10,575 nucleotides of DNA from DATFMH01 sp035267045 (GCA_035267045.1 DATFMH010000026.1:1-10575); one strand, 5' to 3'. Positions 1-8,194 are shown, counted from the first letter of the stretch. Notes: a model not told the origin generated them from the letters alone. Numbers and translations: made by a program.

Positions 1-420
1 ACAAATTCTTTTATTGATCGAGATATAGCCGGTCAGGTTCCAAAAAATGTTTCACGGGTAATCATTTCATCTCCATTACCCGTTGATTCCTTATATAGTA
101 AAACCTTAAAAACTCTGTCATCAGATGGATATTCCTTCCGCTACAGGTTTGACAAAGCACACGAAATCACAACGAATGAGAAGTATGTGGGTACCAACGA
201 TCTTCCCGCCACATATACGAATCTTAAAATTTCGATAAATGTTGTAGTGAGAAGTAATCGTAAAGGATCAAAAGCAATACTTAGAGGTCAATGGGATAGT
301 GGTTACTACTATGGCATACCGGCAAAATGGGATGATGGCCATTCCCAAGTCAATAAGTACGCTTTTACCCAACTTATTCAAGTAGCTAAACATATGAAAG
401 GTCAAATCACCTATAAGTAA
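1..420 (+). CDS. C-terminal part of an unrecognised protein (5' end outside the window)
   Basis: The reading frame is open from the first base to a TAA at 418-420, giving 139 residues with no stop, so this is the 3' part of a longer gene. The only internal start-like codon near the middle is a GTG at 187, which is not a convincing start because the frame is coding-like upstream of it. The fragment is mostly polar with alternating hydrophobic strands (for example KISINVVVRS) and ends with an aromatic, glycine-rich patch (DSGYYYGIP) followed by an amphipathic helix. That suggests a small mostly-beta domain, perhaps an exported or lipoprotein-type protein, but I do not recognise the family and no catalytic motif is visible. 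It lies alone on the plus strand, facing the minus-strand tRNA gene. Confidence 0.6.
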   Translation, partial: TNSFIDRDIAGQVPKNVSRVIISSPLPVDSLYSKTLKTLSSDGYSFRYRFDKAHEITTNEKYVGTNDLPATYTNLKISINVVVRSNRKGSKAILRGQWDSGYYYGIPAKWDDGHSQVNKYAFTQLIQVAKHMKGQITYK

Positions 421-447
421 CGAGATATACCTATCCTGGTTACTTTT
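415..447 (+). terminator. weak hairpin terminator overlapping the stop codon of the first gene
   Basis: AAGTAAC (415-421) pairs perfectly with GTTACTT (439-445). An inner GATA/TATC pair (424-427 with 432-435) can stack inside, and the hairpin ends in TTTT (444-447). The left arm contains the TAA stop codon of the first gene. The stem is AT-rich and the T-run short, so it is only a moderate intrinsic-terminator candidate. Its position between two converging genes fits that role. Confidence 0.4.
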
Positions 448-465
448 ATGGATCTGGCAATTGAG

Positions 466-538
466 TGAACCGGGTGGGAATCGAACCCACAACCCACGGC
501 TTAAGAGGCCGTTGCTCTGCCAGTTGAGCTACCGATCC
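466..538 (-). tRNA. tRNA-Lys (anticodon CTT)
   Basis: On the minus strand a complete 73-nt cloverleaf can be folded by eye. The acceptor arm is GGATCGG with CCGGTTC (two G-U pairs). The D-arm begins TAGCTCA. The anticodon stem ACGGC/GCCGT encloses the loop CTCTTAA, which gives anticodon CTT and reads AAG as lysine. The T-arm is GTGGG/CCCAC around the canonical TTCGATT loop, and the discriminator base is A. No CCA is encoded after the discriminator, so the end must be added by the CCA-adding enzyme. It sits alone between the converging first gene and the 3' end of the propeller gene, which is on the same strand upstream. Confidence 0.95.
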
Positions 539-652
539 GTGACTTGATGATAATGTTTAAAAGATACGAATTATCTATTCTCATACCATTAATAAACGCC
601 GGTAAATATACCTTATTATTGTTGATCCTGTGTTTTCCCGGGAATAATCACA

Positions 653-1906
653 TTACTTTCCAGGCAATTTGACAGCATAAAACGTACTATCTGTGCTGCC
701 AAAAAATATTGTTTGGTTTTTGATGACAGGCGTAGACATTATGGAACCCATAGACTGGATTTGCTCTTCGTTTTCCCGTGTCTTTTTTAACGTCTTTCCA
801 TAAATGGAAAAATCGGGCCTGAATGTTCCGTCATCTTTATATATTGTATGATACTTTTTTCGGCTTCCATCGGTTTGAAATCGCCAGTCAATCTTACCGG
901 TGTTGCTATTCACACCATATAAGAAACCATTAAAACATCCGAAATAAATCCTGTTCCCCTTTCCCGCTGCTGAACCGTATACTCTCATATTCAACGGTAA
1001 TTTCCAGTTTAATTTACCATTCTTTGCATTCATACTATAAAAAGCATGACTGTCGGATGTTCCGTAATAAACATTTCCCTTATAAATAGTCGGAGTTGCT
1101 ACAATCCAGCTTCCCTGTTCTTTATAATTCCAGTGCCCGTGGCCATCTTTTGCATCCAGTACATAGAGATTAAAATCGCGGCTTCCGAAATAAACAGCAC
1201 CATTATAAATACCTGCTCCCCTCTGTACAGCACCAAGCGTAAAATACCGGTCGCCGATTGTATTGAATTTCCATATCAACTTACCATTTAATGCATTTAA
1301 AGCATAAAAATAGCCGTCAAAGCCACCTATAAACAACCGCTGGCCTTTTATCACGGGTGTGGCATGTACAACATTTCCCGTTTTATACTTCCATACCAAC
1401 GTACCCGATTTCGCATCCAGACAATATATATTACTGTCGCTGCTGCCAAAATAGACACGTCCATTTATTACAGCAGCACCAGACAAATAATAATCCCAGA
1501 TGTCATCATAATTTGTACCTTCATTTGTTTGTCGAATAAAGCGGTGTTCACCACCTGTATGAAAACGCCATATTTGACTACCCGAATGAGCATCCAAAGC
1601 GTAGAAATATCCATCACCACTTAATATATAAAGTATACTATCTTTCACCTCGGGTTGAGATGCTATCGTCCCACTGGTATTAAACTGCCAAATTTGACTT
1701 CCGTTCTTTTCATTCAGTGCATGAATGGTTCCATCCGTTCCGCCGAAATATATTACTCTTTCCTGAACAGCAGCAGATCCGATGATTTTACCCTTTATTT
1801 TATATTTCCATAACAAATCTTGTCTCCCCGCCTGTCCGAAACAGCTCATAATTGAACTTGAGAAGAGCACAAATGTCAGTACAGCCGATTTTAAATTTGC
1901 TCTCAT
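653..1906 (-). CDS. exported PQQ-like eight-bladed beta-propeller protein
   Basis: This 417-residue protein starts with a signal sequence (charged residues, then a hydrophobic stretch over about residues 8-20). Cys22 in IMSC could be a lipidation site, although Met at -2 is unusual, and cleavage near CFGQA is the alternative. The rest is a run of PQQ-type repeats of the form 'YFG(S/G)xDGxxYALDAxxGxxxWxF'. They begin near residues 53, 93, 152, 192, 239, 280, 321 and 401. The eighth repeat ends at the C-terminus without its final W-strand, while residues 31-35 (LLWKY) supply such a strand, so the ring probably closes by 'velcro' into eight blades. Proteins of this fold include PQQ dehydrogenases and the BamB scaffold. 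I see no dehydrogenase catalytic domain, so a binding or scaffold role in the periplasm or at the outer membrane is more likely. The longer insertions at about 119-140 and 345-385 may form a face loop. The specific partner is unknown. Confidence 0.88.
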   Translation of the reverse strand: MRANLKSAVLTFVLFSSSIMSCFGQAGRQDLLWKYKIKGKIIGSAAVQERVIYFGGTDGTIHALNEKNGSQIWQFNTSGTIASQPEVKDSILYILSGDGYFYALDAHSGSQIWRFHTGGEHRFIRQTNEGTNYDDIWDYYLSGAAVINGRVYFGSSDSNIYCLDAKSGTLVWKYKTGNVVHATPVIKGQRLFIGGFDGYFYALNALNGKLIWKFNTIGDRYFTLGAVQRGAGIYNGAVYFGSRDFNLYVLDAKDGHGHWNYKEQGSWIVATPTIYKGNVYYGTSDSHAFYSMNAKNGKLNWKLPLNMRVYGSAAGKGNRIYFGCFNGFLYGVNSNTGKIDWRFQTDGSRKKYHTIYKDDGTFRPDFSIYGKTLKKTRENEEQIQSMGSIMSTPVIKNQTIFFGSTDSTFYAVKLPGK

Positions 1907-2319
1907 GATGATATAGTGATATAAGATGATTATTAATTTCCATCTGGATTCTATGAAATTCGTAAACTATTGAATAATTTCATGTCTCTCTTTCAGATAG
2001 AAAAATGTAAACAGGATTAATTTTCCATGCAATATCTTTAAATTAACACTATGCTTTCCTGTTGTTTTGTATGATTACGAGATAGTTAAAGTTGAGGTTT
2101 GGAAGAATGGCATACAGATACCAAAACCACTTTGTTAATCTTACAGCCATTTACCGGGACACATTTTCATATTTTACTAAAGTATTTTTTTAGAAATATG
2201 TATTCTGTTCCTTGTCACTTTTCCATCCTATAAGATTACATATCAAGGCAGGATTAATATATATGGATATTAATAATTAAGTTAGCCTTAGTATATGATG
2301 TTTTAATTCTGATTAATTA
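1907..2319. other. intergenic stretch with no gene seen
   Basis: These 413 bases lie between the propeller gene and the DUF1569 gene, both on the minus strand. They are AT-rich with stop codons in all frames. The longest start-to-stop frame I followed on the plus strand is about 22 codons, without a recognisable product. The stretch should hold the promoter of the propeller gene and the 3' end of the upstream transcript. I could not pick out a clear Bacteroidota-type promoter (TTTG near -33 with TAnnTTTG near -7) or a strong terminator. Confidence 0.5.
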
Positions 2320-2829
2320 TTAAATAACTGCTTCTTCGATCAATCCAAACTGAGATAGATGATGATAGCAATGCTTGAAATGCACATACTGCCATTCTTT
2401 AAACCCTGATTCCCCAAAAACAGGGTGGATATGTTTGGCCTCCGGATTATTCTTATAGTATGTATAAAATCTTTCTATTGATTTATTCAGAACATCACGA
2501 GCTTCAAACAGATCATGATAAACGAGTTTTGGTGGCCTTTTTCCTAATACGGGTAACTTAAATTCGTGAGGCATTGCCTTATTTGATAAGAGGAATAACT
2601 TCATTTTTTTCAATTTTTCCTCCGAATAGTCACATGGAACCTTAATTTTACCCACCGATATAGCAAATGTCCATATCAGATGCTCCACCATTTGCCGTGC
2701 CGTCATTTGACCCCATCGGGGTACTGTATGATCGGACAGCTCTGATATGACCAATGGCACTATTTCACTGATGAAGGACCTTCTCAACTCATTATTATCG
2801 ACTTCAAATGGAATTGCTATATGCTGCAT
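2320..2829 (-). CDS. DUF1569 / DinB-superfamily protein
   Basis: This 169-residue cytoplasmic protein has no signal peptide or membrane segment. It carries the hallmarks I associate with DUF1569: 'WGQMTARQMVEH' around His50, 'HPVFGE' at about 135-140, and a C-terminal 'HFKHCYHHLSQFGL' at 150-163. DinB-like four-helix bundles bind a metal through one histidine in the second helix and an H-x3-H pair in the last helix. Here His50 with His153 and His157 fit that arrangement. Some DinB relatives are thiol-dependent transferases, but DUF1569 members have no assigned substrate as far as I know, so the reaction is open. The length is normal for the family. It is followed by the propeller gene on the same strand after 413 bases, so the two are probably separate units. 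Confidence 0.8.
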   Translation of the reverse strand: MQHIAIPFEVDNNELRRSFISEIVPLVISELSDHTVPRWGQMTARQMVEHLIWTFAISVGKIKVPCDYSEEKLKKMKLFLLSNKAMPHEFKLPVLGKRPPKLVYHDLFEARDVLNKSIERFYTYYKNNPEAKHIHPVFGESGFKEWQYVHFKHCYHHLSQFGLIEEAVI

Positions 2830-3013
2830 ACAATTTATGATATTACATGGTAATGATTGATGTTATTCCACATTTAAACTTTACGAAACAACTTGTAATA
2901 AGTTACCATCCTATAATTTTAAAACCGAATTGCAGTGAGCGAAACACTGCTATTTAATAGACCGATAACACTTTGCTAATTGCCCTTTGCGCTATGCAAT
3001 ATATTCCATCTTA

Positions 3014-4885
3014 TCATTTAAATGTGTAAACATTATTATCAGGATTCGTATCCGCATCATATGTACCGCCCAATACTATTTTAGCCGGTTTATTACCTGT
3101 TTTGAATGTCAAAGTCACGGTCTTATTACCTTTTTTCCATACGGCTATTGTACGATGAATTTTCTTTGTGCTGTTATCAGGAAATACGACCGTAAGGTCA
3201 ACCGGCACTGGTTTGGAACCCACCGATTTAACGGTTACCCGATAACGGTTCCCATGATGTGAAACATTATCTATTGCCTGGTCGGGGTATCCGTTATCGA
3301 AAAACCAGCGTTTCCAGAACCAATTTAAATTCTTACCTGTTCCTTTATTCATGCTGTAGAAAAAATCATAGGGCATAGGATGTTTTCCATGCCACTGCTC
3401 GATATAATAGTGTAATCCCTTGGTAAACAACTTATCCCCGAGCATGTCTCTCACATACAAATAACCCATAGCCGGTTTGGGATAAGAATTGAGATAATAC
3501 GTGGTGCCCGATGTCTCCTGACTTGGCGTCATGATTGGCAGATCAATGTCCGTTCCTGCCAAATGATCGTAGGGATTCATACCGTATTTATCTACCAGAG
3601 TTGAATCTATAATAGGTGAAATGATCCACTCGCCGATTGTGGCCCAGCCCTCGTCCATAAATGCGTAGCGTGTCTCATTCGTGCCCATATAAAAGGGAAA
3701 CATCGTATGGAATATTTCATGATCGGTCAATTCAATAGACTCAGCGTGATCTTGCAACGGGTTATCATTCACCATCATTGGGTATTCCATCTGACTCAGG
3801 CCGTCGAAAATGGTCTCATGGGGATAAGGATAGGGCCATTTTGGAAAATCATAGCTCATGGCCTTGACTGTCTTACGGGCAAAATCAATGACATCGTAAT
3901 AATCTTTATGCTTCGGATTAAAAGCGGCATCTACTCTTGTCCGCCGTCCTGTTTTCGGATCAACAACGAGGCTGGATGACTCCCACACATAATGGTTGCT
4001 TGTAGCAAAAACGAATTCTGTCACGTTTTTCGCTACAAAATGCCAGCTGTTGATCGGATTTTGAAGTGTGATATCGCCTTTCTTCAAATCTGTACTATCA
4101 ATGACAGATGTTATTGCATTATTCTTTTCCGCTTCCTCAAGTCGATCGACATATTTTTTATTCAGGTCATTTTCCGGATGTTGCAGAGTCCCGGTCGCCC
4201 AAACGACATAATTTTGGGGAACGGTTATGCGGACATCAAAATTATTGAAATCATTATAAAATTCCTGCAAACCCGTATATGGGATGCGATTCCATCCGTC
4301 AATATCATCATAAACGGCAATGGTTGGATAAAAATAGGCTATAAAATAGGACCCCGGTTCAATTTCTCCGGTGCGGATCTGGGATTTTTTATTTAATACA
4401 TAGGAAAAATGAATAATAAACGTCATTTTCTTGCCGGGAAGCAACGGCTTAACAGGTATCCACATGTTGGTGCCTCTCGTATGAACGATACCGGCATCCT
4501 GCATGGTACCATCTATAATCAATTTCTGAATCTGAACTCCTTTACTGACATCTTCCGGTTTAATCGACTGCGCTCGTGCCCCGCCTTCTTTATAAAGATC
4601 AGGATATAACTTGAACCAAATTCTTCTAAGTGTATCGCGACTATTGTTTGTATAGGTAATGTGTTCAGTGCCTGATAATAACCTTGTAGCAGGAATAAAA
4701 TTGACATCTATTGAGTAATCGGCATGATTTTGCCAGTAATCAGGTCCCGGTATCCCCTTTTCCGAACGTGTTCCCTTCTGGTAAGCGTTTTGAATAGTCC
4801 GTGATACGGGGAGGCTATTTTGTGCATAACCATTGACGCTCAATAAAAAAGCGCATACTAACAGTAAATATCGATTGCGTTTCAT
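3014..4885 (-). CDS. exported M1-family (gluzincin) zinc metallopeptidase
   Basis: I take the start at 4885, giving 623 residues. The same frame runs upstream to an ATG at 4972, but the start at 4885 gives a clean signal peptide (MKRNRYLLLVCAFLLSVNGYA, then cleavage before QNS), which would otherwise be buried. An N-terminal beta domain covers about residues 45-280. The catalytic domain contains the zinc site HEIFH (His389, Glu390, His393), with Glu412 exactly 18 residues later in 'MDEGWA', matching the M1 pattern HEXXH-X18-E. The substrate-binding motif GxMEN appears as 'SQMEYP' with Glu367. Tyr468 in 'SYPKPAMGY' is a candidate for the transition-state tyrosine. The 'WFWKRWFFDNGYPDQAI' region and a C-terminal beta domain with 'DADTNPDNN' follow. 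All metal ligands are present, so it should be an active periplasmic or secreted aminopeptidase. Its peptide preference cannot be read from the sequence. It is divergent from the alpha/beta hydrolase at 5125. Confidence 0.92.
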   Translation of the reverse strand: MKRNRYLLLVCAFLLSVNGYAQNSLPVSRTIQNAYQKGTRSEKGIPGPDYWQNHADYSIDVNFIPATRLLSGTEHITYTNNSRDTLRRIWFKLYPDLYKEGGARAQSIKPEDVSKGVQIQKLIIDGTMQDAGIVHTRGTNMWIPVKPLLPGKKMTFIIHFSYVLNKKSQIRTGEIEPGSYFIAYFYPTIAVYDDIDGWNRIPYTGLQEFYNDFNNFDVRITVPQNYVVWATGTLQHPENDLNKKYVDRLEEAEKNNAITSVIDSTDLKKGDITLQNPINSWHFVAKNVTEFVFATSNHYVWESSSLVVDPKTGRRTRVDAAFNPKHKDYYDVIDFARKTVKAMSYDFPKWPYPYPHETIFDGLSQMEYPMMVNDNPLQDHAESIELTDHEIFHTMFPFYMGTNETRYAFMDEGWATIGEWIISPIIDSTLVDKYGMNPYDHLAGTDIDLPIMTPSQETSGTTYYLNSYPKPAMGYLYVRDMLGDKLFTKGLHYYIEQWHGKHPMPYDFFYSMNKGTGKNLNWFWKRWFFDNGYPDQAIDNVSHHGNRYRVTVKSVGSKPVPVDLTVVFPDNSTKKIHRTIAVWKKGNKTVTLTFKTGNKPAKIVLGGTYDADTNPDNNVYTFK

Positions 4886-5124
4886 GATTGTAAGATTTGA
4901 GATTCCCGGATCATCATATACCTGTTTAAAAAGGCCCATTGCCGTATTTTTCCGGATTGACTTAAGATACAATTATAAGGGATTATGGACAATTATTGAG
5001 TTCATTATGAACCTGAATAGCAGGCCTTCAACCCACTTTCGTTAGAATTAGGGAACATTCGTCAATATGTACATCTAACCTTTTATCATACAATAGAATC
5101 TACTATTCATAAGGTTATTTAGAT

Positions 5125-6459
5125 ATGTTAAAACGTTTTGCCGGTGACATCCTGAATAAATTAATAATTGTAGCAAGCCTGCTTTTTTCCCTGTTTCTTA
5201 CTCAATGCCGGGATTTCACGGCATTATATCAATCCGGCCATAACAACAATCCTTTAGAAAAAACGGCCGTTTTAGCCACTCATTATTATTCCGTTCCAAA
5301 TGGAGCCTGGAAAGACGTAATTATTTATGCACACGGCTATGTTGATCCGACAACACCGCCTCCCACCATTCCCGATGATCAAATTGATGGCCGCTATATA
5401 GGTGATATCATCAATAGTCTCGGTTATGCTTTTGCTACAACGAGCTATCCGGACAACGGCCTTGTTGTACGTGACGCCATCCCCGATGTTAAAAAACTGG
5501 CAGATGAGTTTAAGGCTCAGTTCCCACAAACTGAACGTATTTTCCTTATAGGAGTCTCCGAGGGAGGGCTAATCACTACCAAAGTAATTGAAGATTATCC
5601 GGAGACATTCACTGGGGGAATAGCAGGATGTGGCCCGATAGGAAATTTCGAAAAACAACTCGATTATTTCGGTAATTTCCAGGTTCTGTTTCACTATTTT
5701 TATCCACAGATAGGTCTGCTCAACCTGGGTATCGGCAGTCCGGAACATGTACCCGATACACTCATAGCATTATGGCAAGACGGTACAATTAAACATGAAG
5801 TTGAAACACGTATCATCGATGTATCCGTACCATTATTAAAAACGGCAGATGCACCATTAAGTAATCCCGATGATACAAGGGAAACCTTACTTGGGATATT
5901 ACGCTATAACTTATTGGCAACGAACGATGCCATCCAAAAATTAGGTGGCGAGCCTTTCGACAATTCGAAAATATTTTACCACGGCACTGGTTCCGGTGAA
6001 TCTGATTTATTACTAAATCAACATATACCCCGTTTTAGGGCTGATTCCACAGCCATTCGAAATATAGACCAGTATTACCAGACGACCGGAAAACTACAGA
6101 TACCGTTAGTTACTATTCATAATACGGGTGATCCGATTGTACCCTATTTCCATGAACCGTTATACGAGCAAAAGATAGTGAGACAGGGAAGTAGTTCACT
6201 TCATGTGAATATACCTGTAAATTCTTATGGTCATTGTAATTTCACCACAGCTGATCTGCTTGGGGCATTCTCTGCTTTAATTAATATGACATCCAACAAA
6301 CAGCTTGTTGTAAACCAGAATATTTTCCCTGAGAGTAAGCAAGTTCAGGAATTTCTTCAGATAGCAAATCGGACCGGAGCCCATCCGACAATTATTCCTC
6401 CCGATCAATCGACAAAAAGGGAACTTACAACATACAAACATGGCTATCTGTCTCATTGA
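5125..6459 (+). CDS. exported alpha/beta-hydrolase (lipase/esterase-like)
   Basis: This 444-residue protein opens with a hydrophobic export signal (residues 11-27) ending in FLTQC, where Cys28 may be lipidated. The Gln at -1 is unusual for signal peptidase II. The alpha/beta-hydrolase fold is clear: strand and oxyanion segment 'VIIYAHGY' (His70-Gly71), nucleophile elbow G-V-S-E-G (Ser145), acid residue Asp336 in 'HNTGDPIVP', and His370 in 'YGHCNF'. The full Ser-Asp-His triad is therefore present. About 190 residues separate the serine from the acid, which leaves room for a helical lid or cap at roughly 175-320. A substrate cannot be assigned; esterase, lipase or peptidase activity on the cell surface are all possible. 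A weak AAGG (5111-5114) precedes the ATG by ten bases. The 240-bp space to the M1 peptidase start suggests divergent promoters, but I could not define them. Confidence 0.87.
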   Translation: MLKRFAGDILNKLIIVASLLFSLFLTQCRDFTALYQSGHNNNPLEKTAVLATHYYSVPNGAWKDVIIYAHGYVDPTTPPPTIPDDQIDGRYIGDIINSLGYAFATTSYPDNGLVVRDAIPDVKKLADEFKAQFPQTERIFLIGVSEGGLITTKVIEDYPETFTGGIAGCGPIGNFEKQLDYFGNFQVLFHYFYPQIGLLNLGIGSPEHVPDTLIALWQDGTIKHEVETRIIDVSVPLLKTADAPLSNPDDTRETLLGILRYNLLATNDAIQKLGGEPFDNSKIFYHGTGSGESDLLLNQHIPRFRADSTAIRNIDQYYQTTGKLQIPLVTIHNTGDPIVPYFHEPLYEQKIVRQGSSSLHVNIPVNSYGHCNFTTADLLGAFSALINMTSNKQLVVNQNIFPESKQVQEFLQIANRTGAHPTIIPPDQSTKRELTTYKHGYLSH

Positions 6460-6530
6460 TTAAATGTAGTTCAATGCAAAATAAGAATTGTGGTGTGGTT
6501 TATACTATATAAGACCGATCATTTCCAGGT

Positions 6531-6572
6531 ATTAGTGCTGTCACGCCGAAAAACTATCCACCATCCACTAAT
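6531..6572. repeat. inverted repeat downstream of the alpha/beta hydrolase
   Basis: ATTAGTG (6531-6537) and CACTAAT (6566-6572) are perfect 7-base arms around a 28-nt loop, starting 71 bases after the hydrolase stop codon. There is no T-run on the plus strand, so it is not a standard terminator. It may help end or stabilise the hydrolase transcript, or it may be chance in AT-rich DNA. Confidence 0.3.
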
Positions 6573-6590
6573 CCTCAGTTTATAAGATAT

Positions 6591-6676
6591 AAAAAAGCTG
6601 CCTCACTACGGGGAATCATCCTCACTGATATGGTGGTATATCAGATCAGTTTTTCCCAACAATAGACAAGGCAGCT
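6591..6676 (-). terminator. structured rod-like terminator (or small RNA) after glgC
   Basis: Read on the minus strand, AGCTGCCT (6676-6669) pairs with AGGCAGCT (6603-6596), and the far arm runs straight into a T-tract (6596-6591). Inside it two further nested stems form: GGGAA/TTCCC (6657-6653 with 6615-6611), and CTGATAT/ATATCAG (6644-6638 with 6631-6625) around a 6-nt loop. The element begins 64 bases after the glgC stop. The plus strand has no T-run beyond the stem, so the direction is minus. It should terminate glgC transcription. The nested helices over 81 nt are more elaborate than a simple terminator needs, so a processed 3'-UTR RNA is possible. Confidence 0.7.
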
Positions 6677-6739
6677 AATGGATAACAGAAAAGTTATGTG
6701 TATATATAGTAATGAATTGGTGAAATGAGTCGTTTATAA

Positions 6740-8014
6740 TCAAGCTACCTGAACCTGATAATTTATCTCTTTGAGCATATCCGGGGTAACTAAAACGATA
6801 CCCTCATCACTCACATGGAAATACTGTTTATCATGTTCCAAATCTTCTCCGATAACGGCACCATCCGGTATTGTGCATCCTTTGTCAATAATGGCTTTGT
6901 GAATACGGCAATTGGAACCGATAACAACATCCGATAATACAACAGATTGCGTTATTTTTGAATAATCTTCCACGTGAACATTCGAAAATAGCAGCGATTC
7001 TTCAACGTAAGCACCTGAAACTATACACCCTTCTGATATCATGGAATCAACAGCCATGCCTCTCCTGCCATCCGAGTTAAACACAAATTTTGCCGGTGGA
7101 TATTGACGCAAATTGGTCCTTATCGGCCACTGATCATCATAAATATTCAATTCCGGGGTTACCCCGATCAGTTCCATATTTGCTTTCCAGTAGGAATCTA
7201 TAGTACCGACATCCCGCCAGTAACCGGAAGAATCAGCCTCTGAATTTCTAAAGGGATATGCATATATTTTACTGGTTTTAATCACAGAAGGAATAATATC
7301 CTTACCAAAATCATGACTCGATTTCTGACTGTTGGCATCCCTGAATAACTGATCAAATAAAAATTTAGGATTAAACACATAAATCCCCATAGATGCCAAT
7401 ACTTTATCAGGCTGACCCGGTATGGTTTGAGGATGTTCGGGCTTCTCCTCAAAGTCTATCACCCTGTTATCTTCATCAACCGACATTACGCCAAATTGAT
7501 TGGCATCCTCCACCGGTAACTCAATACAGCTAACAGTTAAATCCGCATTTCGACTCTTGTGGTAAGCAATTATTTCCCCGTAATCCATTTTATAAATGTG
7601 ATCACCACCAAGAATCATAACATATTCAGGATTATATTTTCGGATAATATCAATGTTTTGATAAACGGCATCCGCTGTACCGGAATACCATTTTTCGGCT
7701 AACCGTTGTTGAGCCGGTAATACTTCAACAAACTCACCGAACTCCGAATGAAGCATTCCCCAACCCTGCGTGATATGTCGGATCAATGATTGTGCCTTGT
7801 ATTGAGTCGTGATACTGATTTTACGAATACCCGAATTGATACAATTGGATAGTGCAAAGTCAATGATCCTGAATTTACCACCAAAAGGTACAGCCGGTTT
7901 AACTCGCCACTTTGTTAAATCTCTTAATCGTGAACCTTTCCCACCGGCCAAAATAAGCGCGAGTGTATATCTCGTATTCAAACTGATATTAGGTTCAAAT
8001 TTAGATTTGTTCAT
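6740..8014 (-). CDS. glgC: glucose-1-phosphate adenylyltransferase (ADP-glucose pyrophosphorylase)
   Basis: The enzyme converts ATP and glucose-1-phosphate to ADP-glucose and pyrophosphate, the committed step of bacterial glycogen synthesis in the cytoplasm. The 424 residues match the usual length (about 430 in E. coli). Visible landmarks are the nucleotide-binding loop GGKGSRL (24-30), 'KPAVPFGGKFRIIDFALSN' (39-57), 'WYSGTADAV' (109-117), the catalytic Asp138 in GGDHIY, the glucose-phosphate lysine Lys191 in EEKP, 'SSHDFGKD' (232-239) and 'YWRDVGT' (265-271). The C-terminal part (about 300-424) is the left-handed beta-helix with hexapeptide-like repeats. The sequence resembles the proteobacterial GlgC type strongly. 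By alignment from memory, Trp36 stands where E. coli has the activator-binding Lys39, so activation by fructose-1,6-bisphosphate may differ. No glgA or glgB is in the window. The nearest upstream gene on the strand is the DksA-like gene, 194 bases away. Confidence 0.97.
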   Translation of the reverse strand: MNKSKFEPNISLNTRYTLALILAGGKGSRLRDLTKWRVKPAVPFGGKFRIIDFALSNCINSGIRKISITTQYKAQSLIRHITQGWGMLHSEFGEFVEVLPAQQRLAEKWYSGTADAVYQNIDIIRKYNPEYVMILGGDHIYKMDYGEIIAYHKSRNADLTVSCIELPVEDANQFGVMSVDEDNRVIDFEEKPEHPQTIPGQPDKVLASMGIYVFNPKFLFDQLFRDANSQKSSHDFGKDIIPSVIKTSKIYAYPFRNSEADSSGYWRDVGTIDSYWKANMELIGVTPELNIYDDQWPIRTNLRQYPPAKFVFNSDGRRGMAVDSMISEGCIVSGAYVEESLLFSNVHVEDYSKITQSVVLSDVVIGSNCRIHKAIIDKGCTIPDGAVIGEDLEHDKQYFHVSDEGIVLVTPDMLKEINYQVQVA

Positions 8015-8194
8015 TATAAATTAGTTCCAATGTATGATATAAATGGTAATTCATTTGTGCGAAAAGCATATAGAGATGAGAACGAATAATCACCGAAATT
8101 ACGCTTCCCTTGTATTATATAAGGAGTTTATCAGAGTTATTCGTAGTCTTTAGATTTTCTAATCTTTATACCCTAATGATGAATTGAGTCTTTG

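Noticed and set aside
187..420. A separate small gene starting at the GTG at 187
   Set aside because: The same frame is open and coding-like from base 1, so the GTG is an internal valine of a longer gene.
635..644. The perfect 10-base palindrome TTCCCGGGAA just after the propeller gene
   Set aside because: With no loop it cannot form a useful RNA hairpin, and there is no T-run. It may be a protein-binding site, but nothing else supports this.
1046..1624. Several plus-strand frames opposite the propeller gene
   Set aside because: They are antisense shadows of the beta-propeller coding sequence and have no domain features of their own.
3707..4609. Plus-strand frames of 66-134 codons opposite the M1 peptidase
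   Set aside because: They are antisense shadows of a conserved catalytic gene and encode no recognisable domain.
4886..4972. A 29-residue N-terminal extension of the M1 peptidase from an upstream ATG
   Set aside because: The start at 4885 yields a textbook export signal with YA/QN cleavage. The extension would bury it and has no protein-like features.
6596..6676. Reading the post-glgC element as a known riboswitch or signal recognition particle RNA
   Set aside because: I compared it with TPP, fluoride and small SRP RNA cores from memory and found no matching conserved loops. It lies downstream rather than upstream of a gene.
8152..8165. Short hairpin AGATT/AATCT between glgC and the DksA-like gene
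   Set aside because: Only five AT-rich pairs with no proper T-run in the transcribed direction, so it is likely chance.
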